A DNA stretch of 64,000 nucleotides, from contig NZ_BLBG01000001.1 of assembly GCF_009687905.1 (NCBI RefSeq), positions 248,001-312,000 on the forward strand. Reading direction: 5' to 3'. The notes under the pieces were generated by a model. It was not told the origin of the DNA and searched no databases. It worked only from the letters and a program-made list of their open reading frames with translations. This DNA comes from Lacticaseibacillus zhaodongensis (GTDB lineage Bacteria; Bacillota; Bacilli; Lactobacillales; Lactobacillaceae). The position numbers and the translations under genes were made by a program. Of this stretch, positions 54,036 through 63,074 are shown piece after piece; the first letter of the stretch is position 1, and the number at the start of each line of letters is the position of its first letter.

Positions 54036-55433
54036 ATGAATGACTTTATCAACGACAAACTCTTACCCGGCGTGATGAAATTTACCAACAGTAAAATCAT
54101 CACCGCACTCAAAAACGGGATGATTTACACCATCCCGTTCATCATCGTCGGTTCGGTATTCTTAATTCTTAGTTCGCTGCCAGTGGCTTCTTGGGCGGCC
54201 TGGATGAACAGCACCGGCCTGGTTCCGTATTTCAACCAGGCGACCAACTTTTCCTTTAATGCGATGTCACTGATTGCCGTGATCGGAATTGCGTACGAGT
54301 GGGCCCGCAACGAGGGCGTTGACCCGCTGCCGGCGGGGATCACCGGTTTCATCAGTTTCCTCGTGGTGTTGCAGCCGACCGCCCCAATCGTGGACGGTGC
54401 GGGCAAGGTGCTCGTCAAGGACGTGCGGCACCTCACCGGCTTCATAGACACCAGCTGGCTCGCGGGCAAGGGGATGATCGCCGCGATTATCATCGGGCTG
54501 ATCACCGGTTGGATCTACTGCTGGTTTGTGAAGAGCAAAATTACAATCAAACTACCTGAACAGGTACCAGCAAACGTTGCGAACTCCTTCACGGCCCTGA
54601 TTCCAGCGGCGGTTCTCGTGACCTTCTGGATGCTGGTTTACATGGCCTTTGATCACTTTGCCCACACATCGATGCTCCAGTGGATCTACAACGTGATTCA
54701 GACGCCGCTACAAGGAGTAACTGATTCCCTCGGCGGTGCGATAATCGCGCCACTGCTCATCTCATTCCTTTGGTTCTTCGGGATTCACGGTTCCTCAATC
54801 GTCAGCGGAATCATGACGGCGATTTTGCTCTCCAACGGGACCCAAAACGCGCAACTCTTCGCTGCCGGCCGCTTGACCCAAGAAAATGGCGGGCACATCT
54901 TCACCCAGGCACTGCTGGACCAGTTCGGAACCGTGACCGGTGCCGGGATCACGATCGGGATGGTGGTCTACATGCTCTGGTTTGCAAAATCTGCCCAGCT
55001 GAAATCTCTGGGCGGTTTGGAAATTGCCCCAGCCCTGTTTAACATTAACGAACCAATATTGTTTGGGATTCCGATCGTGATGAACCCGCTCCTGGCGATT
55101 CCGTTCATGTTGGTGCCAGCACTGTCCATGGGGCTGACCTACTTGGCAATTCAGTTCCAACTGCTGCCACTGTTCAACGGGGTTTACGTTCCTTGGACCA
55201 CACCACCGATCATCTCTGGTTTCCTGGTTGGGGGCTGGCAGACCGCACTCTGGCAAGCATTCATGCTGCTGATGAGTTTTGCAGTCTACTTCCCATTCAT
55301 TCGCCGGGTCGACCGGGTGCTGTACAAGCAGGAACAGGACAAGCTAGCCGCTGAGGAAGCTGCAGCTGGCATTAGCACCACAAGTGACGAACTTGGCGGC
55401 GTTATTGTTGCACCAACGGCCGATGAAGTGTAA
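54036..55433 (+). CDS. PTS sugar transporter subunit IIC, lactose/cellobiose family
   Basis: The start at 54036 gives 465 residues ('MNDFINDKLLPGVMKFTNSK'); the longer frame upstream lacks conserved sequence. About ten membrane helices, the loop 'FFGIHGSSIV' and the sugar-site segment 'ALFNINEPILFGIPIV' identify the lactose/cellobiose/chitobiose group. No IIA, IIB or glycosidase gene is next to it, so partner proteins must be elsewhere. The cre site marks carbon catabolite control. Confidence 0.92.
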   Translation: MNDFINDKLLPGVMKFTNSKIITALKNGMIYTIPFIIVGSVFLILSSLPVASWAAWMNSTGLVPYFNQATNFSFNAMSLIAVIGIAYEWARNEGVDPLPAGITGFISFLVVLQPTAPIVDGAGKVLVKDVRHLTGFIDTSWLAGKGMIAAIIIGLITGWIYCWFVKSKITIKLPEQVPANVANSFTALIPAAVLVTFWMLVYMAFDHFAHTSMLQWIYNVIQTPLQGVTDSLGGAIIAPLLISFLWFFGIHGSSIVSGIMTAILLSNGTQNAQLFAAGRLTQENGGHIFTQALLDQFGTVTGAGITIGMVVYMLWFAKSAQLKSLGGLEIAPALFNINEPILFGIPIVMNPLLAIPFMLVPALSMGLTYLAIQFQLLPLFNGVYVPWTTPPIISGFLVGGWQTALWQAFMLLMSFAVYFPFIRRVDRVLYKQEQDKLAAEEAAAGISTTSDELGGVIVAPTADEV

Positions 55434-55536
55434 GCCGTTGGACAACTAATAGGGAATCAGCAACGTGGACAAAACCACCGGGTTAAGGTCCCTTTGACCA
55501 CCATCGTTGCTAGCTACCAATGAAAGGGTGATGAAA

Positions 55537-56103
55537 ATGTTCCGCTACCACTTCCTCCGCGATAATATTCAAAGTGAGCAGGCGTTCTTGCAGCGCCAGG
55601 CGCAACAGGGCTATCAGTTACGCCGCTTCCGGGGTGGCCGCTATGATTTTCGGCAGCGCCCGCACGCTGTAAACCAGCCAGAGCAGGTTGCGTTGATAAT
55701 CACCACAACGCCGCTGCGCTCAAAGCGACCCGGACAGCGGGTGACGACGGTGCGCTTGAGCCGTAATTTGTACTACAACGCACTATACGCACCGGCCGCG
55801 CAGCAGCTGGCGGTCAACAGTGATTCCGTTGCGCTGGCGGCTTTCCACCGCTACATGCTTGAACACGGTTCGCGGCAGCAGTGGAAGGGCGGTATCGCAA
55901 TCTTTGCTGGCATCTTCTTACTCACATTGCAGGCGGGGGTAACTCAAGCAACTGGGCTTCCAAGTTCCTGGCCGCTCCGCATTCCGCTAATTTTAACCGG
56001 GGCCGCAGCAGTGCTTGCAGGTAGTTGGGGCTTGATGATTGGCCTGCGCAACACACTGGCGGCAGTTCACGCCAAGCAGCCGCGCGTTGTGGTTAAGGAA
56101 TAG
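55537..56103 (+). CDS. DUF2812 membrane protein
   Basis: The ATG at 55537 after AAAGGGTG gives 188 residues: an N-terminal domain with 'EQAFLQRQAQQGYQLRRF' typical of DUF2812, then two membrane helices (about 120-138 and 150-172). Function unknown; members are often near PadR regulators, none seen here. Confidence 0.65.
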   Translation: MFRYHFLRDNIQSEQAFLQRQAQQGYQLRRFRGGRYDFRQRPHAVNQPEQVALIITTTPLRSKRPGQRVTTVRLSRNLYYNALYAPAAQQLAVNSDSVALAAFHRYMLEHGSRQQWKGGIAIFAGIFLLTLQAGVTQATGLPSSWPLRIPLILTGAAAVLAGSWGLMIGLRNTLAAVHAKQPRVVVKE

Positions 56104-56110
56104 GTTTTCG

Positions 56111-56156
56111 AAAAAATGAGTCCCACCGCACATGATGTGCAGTGGGGCTCATTTTG
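56111..56156. terminator. Bidirectional terminator
   Basis: AAAATGAGTCCCAC and GTGGGGCTCATTTT around a smaller hairpin, between convergent genes. Confidence 0.85.
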
Positions 56157-56167
56157 GACTATTTGGC

Positions 56168-57328
56168 TCAGTTCATTTTGAAGGTCTTACCATCAATCGT
56201 CATGGCATTACGCCCGTTGTGCTTGCTTTGGTAGAGGTAGTGATCCGCTTTGCTGTAAATGTCGAGGTAGTTGTTATCCTCAGGCACGACGATCTCGAGG
56301 CCGATGGAAACGGTGATGTGGAAGTCAGTATCTGCAGCGTGGAAGCTCAATTCCTGAATTCGTTTGTTGATTTCCAGCCCAATCGCGGTTGCATCCTCCT
56401 TGCTGGGGTCATCGGTGGCCATGACGATGCCGAATTCTTCACCACCCATGCGGTACACCTGCGCATGGCCGTGCGCGACCGCAATTTGCTTCAGCGTTGC
56501 GGCGACCGCTTTGAGCACCTCGTTACCGGTGGGGTGGCCGTAAGTGTCATTGACGCGCTTGAAAAAATCAATGTCCAGCTCGTACAGGCGGTAACGAGCC
56601 CCCGTTGTCCTGTAATTCTTGTACAGTTTAGTGAGGTCGGTGTTGAAGGTACCCATGTTTTTCACGCCGGTGAGCCGATCGATCGTTGCCTCGTCATGGT
56701 ATCTGAACATTTCCTGATTCTGCCGCTGGAGCGCATCGGCAGCAATCACCGCGCAGAGGTAGATAATGACGAGTGCACCAATTTGCCGGACCCAGAACCA
56801 AATGTCATTGGGCGCAGTATAGAGCATGCTGATGATTCCTAGTGCACTAGCACTGAATGCGGCGAAGCACAGATTGCAAAACAGCAGGTGCTCCTGCAAA
56901 TACTTGCCGTGCGTTGAGATCCAGTACATCAGCAGGATTACAATGACCAACAGGATGAAGATGCGCAGACTGTAGCGGTGCGCGAAGACGAGAACGTATG
57001 CGGTCACGGAGAAGGCAAAAATCCAAAATTCCCCTTTGGATTGTAGAATCATGTTGAAGAGGAAGCAGGCAATGATCACGATATTTAAAAAGGTCCAGTG
57101 CATCCCGAAAGCATGCGGACCCAAATAGGTATTCGTTAACGACTCCAAGAAAATGTAGAGTATATAAATTGAGCTGATGACGTATTGCAACGTTGTGCGG
57201 TGCTTTGCGACAAACTGATTAGTCACGTTTCCCCGTACCCAGTAGAAGATGGCTAGCACGCCCAAAAAGACCGCAACGTTAGTTATCAGTGACATCCAAA
57301 AAGACACGCTAACCCATGCAAAGTCCAT
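56168..57328 (-). CDS. Membrane-bound GGDEF protein 1
   Basis: 386 residues: six membrane helices (about 10-200) and a C-terminal GGDEF domain. Metal and phosphate residues are intact (Asp in 'YELDIDFFK', GGEEF at 295-299), and 'DRLTGVKNMGTFNTDL' starts the domain. The guanine-contacting pair N...D of canonical cyclases (N-D-x7-GD) reads 'VNDTYGHPTGNEVLK': Asn269 replaces the Asp. No RxxD inhibitory site precedes GGEEF. Start ATG after GGGGGGAC. It is the last of three tandem paralogues. Confidence 0.92.
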   Translation of the reverse strand: MDFAWVSVSFWMSLITNVAVFLGVLAIFYWVRGNVTNQFVAKHRTTLQYVISSIYILYIFLESLTNTYLGPHAFGMHWTFLNIVIIACFLFNMILQSKGEFWIFAFSVTAYVLVFAHRYSLRIFILLVIVILLMYWISTHGKYLQEHLLFCNLCFAAFSASALGIISMLYTAPNDIWFWVRQIGALVIIYLCAVIAADALQRQNQEMFRYHDEATIDRLTGVKNMGTFNTDLTKLYKNYRTTGARYRLYELDIDFFKRVNDTYGHPTGNEVLKAVAATLKQIAVAHGHAQVYRMGGEEFGIVMATDDPSKEDATAIGLEINKRIQELSFHAADTDFHITVSIGLEIVVPEDNNYLDIYSKADHYLYQSKHNGRNAMTIDGKTFKMN

Positions 57329-57491
57329 AAAGAGTCCCCCCAGGTTTCTTGCCCAATAATTCCATCCAGTAATAGTATAGACCGTTAAACAAGTTAGGAG
57401 GATACATTATTGCAATATTTGTTAGTTATAATTGGTAATTTGCTGTAAACAGTACACCGGAACGATTGGCCGCGCTGTCACCGCGTAACGG

Positions 57492-58655
57492 TCATGGTTC
57501 AAAATGGTGGGTCCGACCCGCGAAGGTCAGCGCATTGCGGCCGTTTTGCTTACTCTGGTACAAGTGGTGGTCAGCCTGACTGTAGATATCGAGGTAATTG
57601 TTGTCATCCGGATCAACGACAGCCAGACCGATTGAAACCGTGATGTGGAAAGTTTGACCCGCCGCGTGAAACGTCAATGCGTGCAAGCGCTGGCTGATTG
57701 TGGACCCAATCTTCCGGGGATCCTTGACGTCAGCAGCCCGCCGGGCCACTAGGAAGCCAAATTCCTCACCGCCCATGCGGTAAACAGCGGCGTCCTTCTC
57801 TTCGGTGGCTAACTGGCTGAGGGTGGCCGCGACTTGCTTCAAGACCTCGTTACCGACCAAGTGGCCATAGGTATCGTTGATCTGCTTGAAGTGGTCAATG
57901 TCGAGCTCGTACAGTCCGTAACTGCTGCCAGTCTTTGTGAAATTCTTGTACCTTGCAGTTAAGTCCACGTTAAAACTGCCCATGTTTTTGATGCCGGTCA
58001 GCGGATCGCGAGTGGCTTCCTTTCGGTACTCACTGAGCTCCTCGTTGCGCTTACCCTGCATCACCGCATATTGGGAAACGACCATACTGACCATAATGAA
58101 GGCTCCTACCTGGCGCAGCCAAAACCAGCCGTCAAGGTGGGCTGGGAAAAGTAAGGTCATGAGGGTAATAATCGCCGCCCCGAAGGCATTCAAGAAGAGG
58201 AACGATGCCAGTGGCTTCTTAATGAAGTAGTAGCCGCTGGTCCCGAGCCAGTACACCATAACGAGGACGATCAGGAGCATGCCCACGAGCGGAATGGTGT
58301 AGGTCTTGATTTGCAGGACGCAGTAGAGGAAGGTGCTGACGGAGCAGATGGCGGCGTGGACGCGGGATTGCCGTGAGAGGCTGAAGGTGAAGTAGGAAAT
58401 CACCAGGAGGTTCGTGAAGCTCCAGTGCAGTCCGTAGGCATTGGGGCCGAGCCGGGGACTAACTAGTGATTCAACGACCAAATAGGCTTCAAACAGGAAG
58501 AAAATGGTCAATTGCAAGCCGTACTGGTGCTTGACCACAAAGGCGTTCTCCACGTTGCCATTCACCCAGAACAGCAGGGAGAGCACCCCTAAGAAAACAA
58601 TAATATTCGTTATTAGTGACATCCAGAAGGACACACTCACCCAAAAAACACTCAT
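57492..58655 (-). CDS. Membrane-bound GGDEF protein 2
   Basis: 387 residues, same architecture as its neighbours (N-terminal 'VSVSFWMSLITN' shared with protein 1). GGEEF at about 295-299; 'DPLTGIKNMGSFNVDL'; and again Asn269 ('INDTYGHLVGNEVLK') where cyclases have Asp. The ATG is preceded by the poly-G RBS GGGGGGC. There is a gap of about 160 bases on each side and no terminator inside the cluster, so the three may be co-transcribed. Confidence 0.92.
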   Translation of the reverse strand: MSVFWVSVSFWMSLITNIIVFLGVLSLLFWVNGNVENAFVVKHQYGLQLTIFFLFEAYLVVESLVSPRLGPNAYGLHWSFTNLLVISYFTFSLSRQSRVHAAICSVSTFLYCVLQIKTYTIPLVGMLLIVLVMVYWLGTSGYYFIKKPLASFLFLNAFGAAIITLMTLLFPAHLDGWFWLRQVGAFIMVSMVVSQYAVMQGKRNEELSEYRKEATRDPLTGIKNMGSFNVDLTARYKNFTKTGSSYGLYELDIDHFKQINDTYGHLVGNEVLKQVAATLSQLATEEKDAAVYRMGGEEFGFLVARRAADVKDPRKIGSTISQRLHALTFHAAGQTFHITVSIGLAVVDPDDNNYLDIYSQADHHLYQSKQNGRNALTFAGRTHHFEP

Positions 58656-58815
58656 TAATTAAGCCCCCCCAGGCTGTGGTACGACAACACTTACTTGATT
58701 TTACTTATGTATGATCACCGATTATGCAGGCAATTACTCTTTTATCATAGCATGTCCCTTGCAAAAACGCCCAATCTACCTGAGCAGCAGGTAGATTGGG
58801 CGCTTGCGGAGATCG

Positions 58816-59979
58816 TCAGCTGAAACTGTAGGTTTTGCCATCATAAGTAATGGCGTTACGACCACTGTGCTTGCTTTGGTACAGGTAGTGGTCGGCCTTA
58901 CTGTAGATATCCAGATAGTTATTGTCTTCAGGAAGCACGACTTCAACGCCTAGGGAAACGGTGGTGTGGAAGTTGCCCTTAGGCGAAGTGAATTCGAGGG
59001 CGCCGATGCGCTGATTGATTTCCTTGCCGATTGTGTGGGCGCGATGCGGATCTGCTGCTGCGGTTTGCAGGATGATACCGAACTCCTCGCCCCCCATCCG
59101 GTAAACTTTAGTATCGCAGCCTTGTTCTAGAGCAATTTGCTGCAGAGTTGCGGCGACTTGCTTCAGAACCACGTTGCCGACCGGATGGCCATAAGTGTCG
59201 TTGATTTGTTTGAAATGGTCGAGGTCAAGTTCGAAGAGCCGGTAGCGCGCCCCTGTTTGCTCAAACTGGGCATAGAGGTGCATCAGGTCGGAATTAAAAC
59301 TGCCCATGTTCTTGATCCCAGTCAGCGAATCGGTCAGCGCCTCGCTGTGGTATTTGTTCATATCATCATTGCGCCGTGATAGTGCTTTTGCGTACAGACC
59401 CGCGGCGATGGCCAGAATCAGAAAGCCCGCGATTTGACGCAGCCAGAACCAGCCGTGGGGTGGCACTGGGTCAAGCAGGTAGATAGCGGTGATACTGGCG
59501 GCAGCAAAAATCATGAGCGCTAGGCTGGCGGGGATGGGGTGGTGCAACAAGAATGCACCGTAACGGGTCAGTAAGTACTGCAACAAGACGATCACAACGA
59601 TACCGAGGACGACACCAGCAGTGATTTGATTGCTTCGACTCAATACGTACAGAATTGTGGCGCCCATCCCGATCAGGAATTCCCACTTGGATTGCAGCAC
59701 GATACTGAAGACGAAGTAGGCCATGATGAGTAGGTTCAGGAAGGACCAGTGCAGACCAAAGGCGTTTGGTCCGAGCCGGACGTTGGTGACCGATTCAATA
59801 AACAGATATGCTTCAAAAGCAAAACAAATCGTTAACTGCAAGCCCAGCGCGTGTTTGTGCACGAAGCGATTACTGACATTACCGCGCACCCAGTAGAAAA
59901 GGGACAAGACGCCCAAGAACACGACCACGTTGGTTATTAACGACAAGCCAAAAGATAAACTGATCCATCCGGTACTCAT
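58816..59979 (-). CDS. Membrane-bound GGDEF protein 3
   Basis: The start at 59979 after AAGGTGGTGA gives 387 residues; a longer frame from 59991 lacks RBS. GGEEF at 296-300, 'DSLTGIKNMGSFNSDL', and Asn269 in 'INDTYGHPVGNVVLK'. First gene of the tandem trio on the minus strand. It has no EAL, HD-GYP or PilZ partner in the window. Confidence 0.92.
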   Translation of the reverse strand: MSTGWISLSFGLSLITNVVVFLGVLSLFYWVRGNVSNRFVHKHALGLQLTICFAFEAYLFIESVTNVRLGPNAFGLHWSFLNLLIMAYFVFSIVLQSKWEFLIGMGATILYVLSRSNQITAGVVLGIVVIVLLQYLLTRYGAFLLHHPIPASLALMIFAAASITAIYLLDPVPPHGWFWLRQIAGFLILAIAAGLYAKALSRRNDDMNKYHSEALTDSLTGIKNMGSFNSDLMHLYAQFEQTGARYRLFELDLDHFKQINDTYGHPVGNVVLKQVAATLQQIALEQGCDTKVYRMGGEEFGIILQTAAADPHRAHTIGKEINQRIGALEFTSPKGNFHTTVSLGVEVVLPEDNNYLDIYSKADHYLYQSKHSGRNAITYDGKTYSFS

Positions 59980-59991
59980 GCTGCTCACCAC

Positions 59992-60659
59992 CTTCCATTT
60001 TGGTATAGTTATGTCGGCACTAAGTCCTTGCGTGAAAAATGAATATATTCAGCAATATGCAGACGTATATAACTGGGAATTATAAAGGATTAAGCGGGTG
60101 AACACCAGCAGACTTTTGATGATTATTTCTGAAATCTTCACGTTCTACACTAATCAAGTGCTAATGTGCATTTCTAGTGCTGATGGAAGCAAAACACCGT
60201 CCTTATGATGCTTGTCGGTATTGACCAAATTCGGCAGTTTATGTAAAAGAGCGTTGAAAATAGCGACAGCTTATTAAGATGCTTTGCAGACGGGCTGCTG
60301 GCGCTTAATCTAACTTAGATAATTTTTTTCGATTCAAAGGGCGCATGTTTTCAAGAGGGCACGTCGTTATTCGCTGCCCTTAGAAATTGGCCTAGCTTTT
60401 TACCGCAGATCAGAATGCTTGCCGTTGACAAGACATATCGCGGGGGTTAAGCTCACTGCAACAAATCAGGGAAGTTTTGCTGATGAATAGCGCCGGTGGT
60501 AAATATTCTGGGTATGCCTACTATCTTTAACCAGTGTGAACACGCGGGCGGGTCCTTGCTTCCCAGGGCCACATTCGGATGCATACCGGATCATTGAAAC
60601 TATACTGTTAGCACCCGGATGAAGCGCAATTCAGCTGGGTGGCTTAAGGAGGAATCTCA
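59992..60659. other. Long intergenic region without a gene
   Basis: Nearly 670 bases with no supported ORF. The left part must hold the promoter of the GGDEF genes, the right part that of aroD (TATACT near 60601 is a candidate -10). The middle shows no clear repeat or RNA. Confidence 0.4.
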
Positions 60660-61385
60660 GTGGAGTTTATGAAGGCCATGCGCGCAGAGCTGGCGGCCAT
60701 TGCCGTGCCGCTCACCGCGAACACTGCGGCGGCCATGCAGACGCAGCTACAAGCTTTTTGTCAGAGCCCGGCACAAGTTGCCGAATGGCGTGTGGACGCG
60801 TGGCCGGACGTTGATGACCAGACCGCGGCGATCATCGGGACCCGGGTGCACGCGGCGGGCAAACTGTTGTTAATGACACTGCGGACGCATGCGGAGGGCG
60901 GTGCGTTTACGGGGGAAGAGGGTGAATACGTCGCCATGTACAGCCGGCTCGGCCACCGGGCACACCCGGACGCAATTGACGTCACGGACATTGTGTCCGT
61001 GACCGCGCGCCTGCTGCTTCTGGAACAGGCGCACCGACACGATTGCGCGGTGGTGGCTAGCCACCATGACTTCCAGGCGACGCCAATCGTGGTCCAGGCG
61101 GAGGCCCGGTTACGCGCGCAGGCCGCTTGGGCGGACGTCGTGAAGTTAGCGGCCATGCCGCAAGAACCTGCGGACACGCTGAATTTGCTGGCAATCAGTG
61201 CCTGGGCGCGGGCCAATCTGGCCAAGCCGGCAATCGTGATTGGAATGGGAACGCTGGGGCAACTGACACGAATCGCGGCGGGCCCGTTTGCACCCGCACT
61301 GACTTTTGCCAGTCTCGGAGCCGTGCGTGCGTCCGGTCAGCTCAGTGTTGCAACCGTCAGCGCGCTGCAAGTTGAACAAAAATGA
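60660..61385 (+). CDS. aroD: 3-Dehydroquinate dehydratase, type I
   Basis: The GTG at 60660 after AAGGAGG gives 241 residues. Schiff-base Lys in 'WADVVKLAAMP', catalytic His in 'VVASHHDF', and the substrate Arg/Asp in 'EWRVDAWPD'. It dehydrates 3-dehydroquinate in the shikimate pathway. It stands alone; the other aro genes are elsewhere. The rich Ala content is lineage-typical. Confidence 0.92.
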   Translation: MEFMKAMRAELAAIAVPLTANTAAAMQTQLQAFCQSPAQVAEWRVDAWPDVDDQTAAIIGTRVHAAGKLLLMTLRTHAEGGAFTGEEGEYVAMYSRLGHRAHPDAIDVTDIVSVTARLLLLEQAHRHDCAVVASHHDFQATPIVVQAEARLRAQAAWADVVKLAAMPQEPADTLNLLAISAWARANLAKPAIVIGMGTLGQLTRIAAGPFAPALTFASLGAVRASGQLSVATVSALQVEQK

Positions 61386-61483
61386 ACAAAAGCACAATGT
61401 TCCGGAAAATCGTCATTATTTCTTCACAAGCTGCCGCTAAAATCGATTCTATTAATTAATTGATAATTTTCGGGGGTAGCGCA

Positions 61484-62239
61484 ATGCTTGCGTATGACTT
61501 TTTAGCTCCGCGTGCAAAGGATGCGGGCAAGACAATGGTTTTGGACAAAGGATTGGGGCTGCACGCCGCAGCGGACTTGGTGCAGACGGCGGGGGCGACG
61601 ATCAGCTTCATCAAGCTCGGCTGGGGCACCGCCGCAACAATGGATCAAGAATTAGTGCGGCAGAAGATTGCCTATTACAAGGAAGCCGGAATCGTTGTTT
61701 ATCCAGGGGGGACTCTGCTCGAAGTCGCTGAGGCGGCGGGCAAATACAGCCAATTCTTGACTGCAAGCAAAGAACTCGGCTTCACCGGTGTTGAAGTTAG
61801 TGATGGTTCCACGCAAATCAGTACCGAGCGGCGGACCGAGTTAATTCAGGAGGCACAGGCCGCCGGTTTTTACGTGATTGCCGAAGTGGGCAAAAAGAAC
61901 CCGACGCTCGACCACGAACTCACACCGCAGGAACGGGTGGTTCAGATCAAGCAGGATTTGGAAGCGGGCGCTAATTACGTCATTATTGAAGCGCGCGAGG
62001 CCGGTAAGAATATTGGGATTTATGACCAAAACGGCAATATTATCGAGGATGAATTAGCCACCATTGCGCGGGTCGGAACTGAGCACCTGATTTTCGAAGC
62101 GCCACTGAAGAGTCAGCAGGCCGCTTTGATTTTGCAGTTCGGCCCGCAGGTGAACCTCGGGAACATTGCCACTGATGAGGCCACGTCGGTCGAAACCTTA
62201 CGCCGCGGTTTGCGGGCCGATACAGTGGGGCGAATTTAA
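61484..62239 (+). CDS. Phosphosulfolactate synthase-like protein (ComA family)
   Basis: The ATG at 61484 after GGGGGTAG gives 251 residues. Motifs of the ComA barrel: 'TMVLDKGLG', 'ISFIKLGWGTAATM', 'GFTGVEVSDGSTQIS', 'VIAEVGKKNP'. ComA adds sulfite to phosphoenolpyruvate; in Bacillus a homologue makes sulfolactate for spores. A lactic acid bacterium has no obvious use for this, so the substrate may differ. It overlaps the next gene by one base (TAATG). Confidence 0.88.
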   Translation: MLAYDFLAPRAKDAGKTMVLDKGLGLHAAADLVQTAGATISFIKLGWGTAATMDQELVRQKIAYYKEAGIVVYPGGTLLEVAEAAGKYSQFLTASKELGFTGVEVSDGSTQISTERRTELIQEAQAAGFYVIAEVGKKNPTLDHELTPQERVVQIKQDLEAGANYVIIEAREAGKNIGIYDQNGNIIEDELATIARVGTEHLIFEAPLKSQQAALILQFGPQVNLGNIATDEATSVETLRRGLRADTVGRI

Positions 62240-62889
62240 TGAAACGGATATTCATCATTCGGCACGGCAAAACGGCGTGGAACCTCGAGAAACGCCTGCA
62301 AGGTGCTCATGCCGACAGCGAATTGCTCACTGATGACCTGACCGGCTATAAGCAATTGGCCCATTACTTGGCTGATTATCATTTTGCCGGGGTGTACTCC
62401 AGTCCGATTCGGCGGGCCACGCATACTGCCGAAATCGTGACGCAGGCGATGGGGTTGCATGGTGTGCACATTCAGCCACTGCCGGGGCTGACAGAAATTT
62501 CCTTTGGCCAGTGGGAGGGCAAGCGGCGCGATGATTTGATTGCCCAGCACCGCGAATTATTCGTCAAACTCTCGCATCGTGAAGATGACCCGCGGTTGCA
62601 GGCGCTTGGCATGGAATCTTTCGCCGCAGCCGGGCAGCGCTTCACGCAGGCACTGCGTGATATTGCGGGTCAACTTGGTGCCGATGACAATGCCCTAGTG
62701 GTTACCCACGGTGGAATTGGTCAGTTAGGAATTCGGACCGCAACTGGTAACGACCGCTTGCTCGGGCTGAAGAACCTGTCCACATCCATTGTTGCGTTTA
62801 AGGATGGGCAATTTTATCTTGATGTGTACAACCAGACCGCGTACCTGAAGAATGTTGATTTAAATGAAGGCAATGTTTCTATTCTCTAG
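62239..62889 (+). CDS. Histidine phosphatase family protein
   Basis: 216 residues. RHG motif in 'FIIRHGKTAWNLEKR', second His in 'VVTHGGIGQLGI', 'SPIRRATHTAEI' and 'EISFGQWEGK'. Phosphoglycerate-mutase-like acid phosphatase. Translational coupling to the ComA-like gene (shared TAATG) suggests it works on that enzyme's product, but this is inference. Confidence 0.9.
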   Translation: MKRIFIIRHGKTAWNLEKRLQGAHADSELLTDDLTGYKQLAHYLADYHFAGVYSSPIRRATHTAEIVTQAMGLHGVHIQPLPGLTEISFGQWEGKRRDDLIAQHRELFVKLSHREDDPRLQALGMESFAAAGQRFTQALRDIAGQLGADDNALVVTHGGIGQLGIRTATGNDRLLGLKNLSTSIVAFKDGQFYLDVYNQTAYLKNVDLNEGNVSIL

Positions 62890-62900
62890 GGTCAGTAGTT

Positions 62901-62943
62901 CAAAATAACCGTTATGGCAACAATGCTGTAGCGGTTATTTTGG
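62901..62943 (+). terminator. Terminator of the ComA-like operon
   Basis: CAAAATAACCG and CGGTTATTTTG around a 21-base loop with its own pairing. Confidence 0.75.
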
Positions 62944-63074
62944 TGCGGTGGAGATTAATTGCCTATGCTTTGCGCCTATACTAAGAGATTCAATATAAGC
63001 ATTCGACATAGTGGACGGATGGCTTTACTCTTAAATCATTAGCAATTAACTCAAGTTGAGAAGAGGCAAAATTA

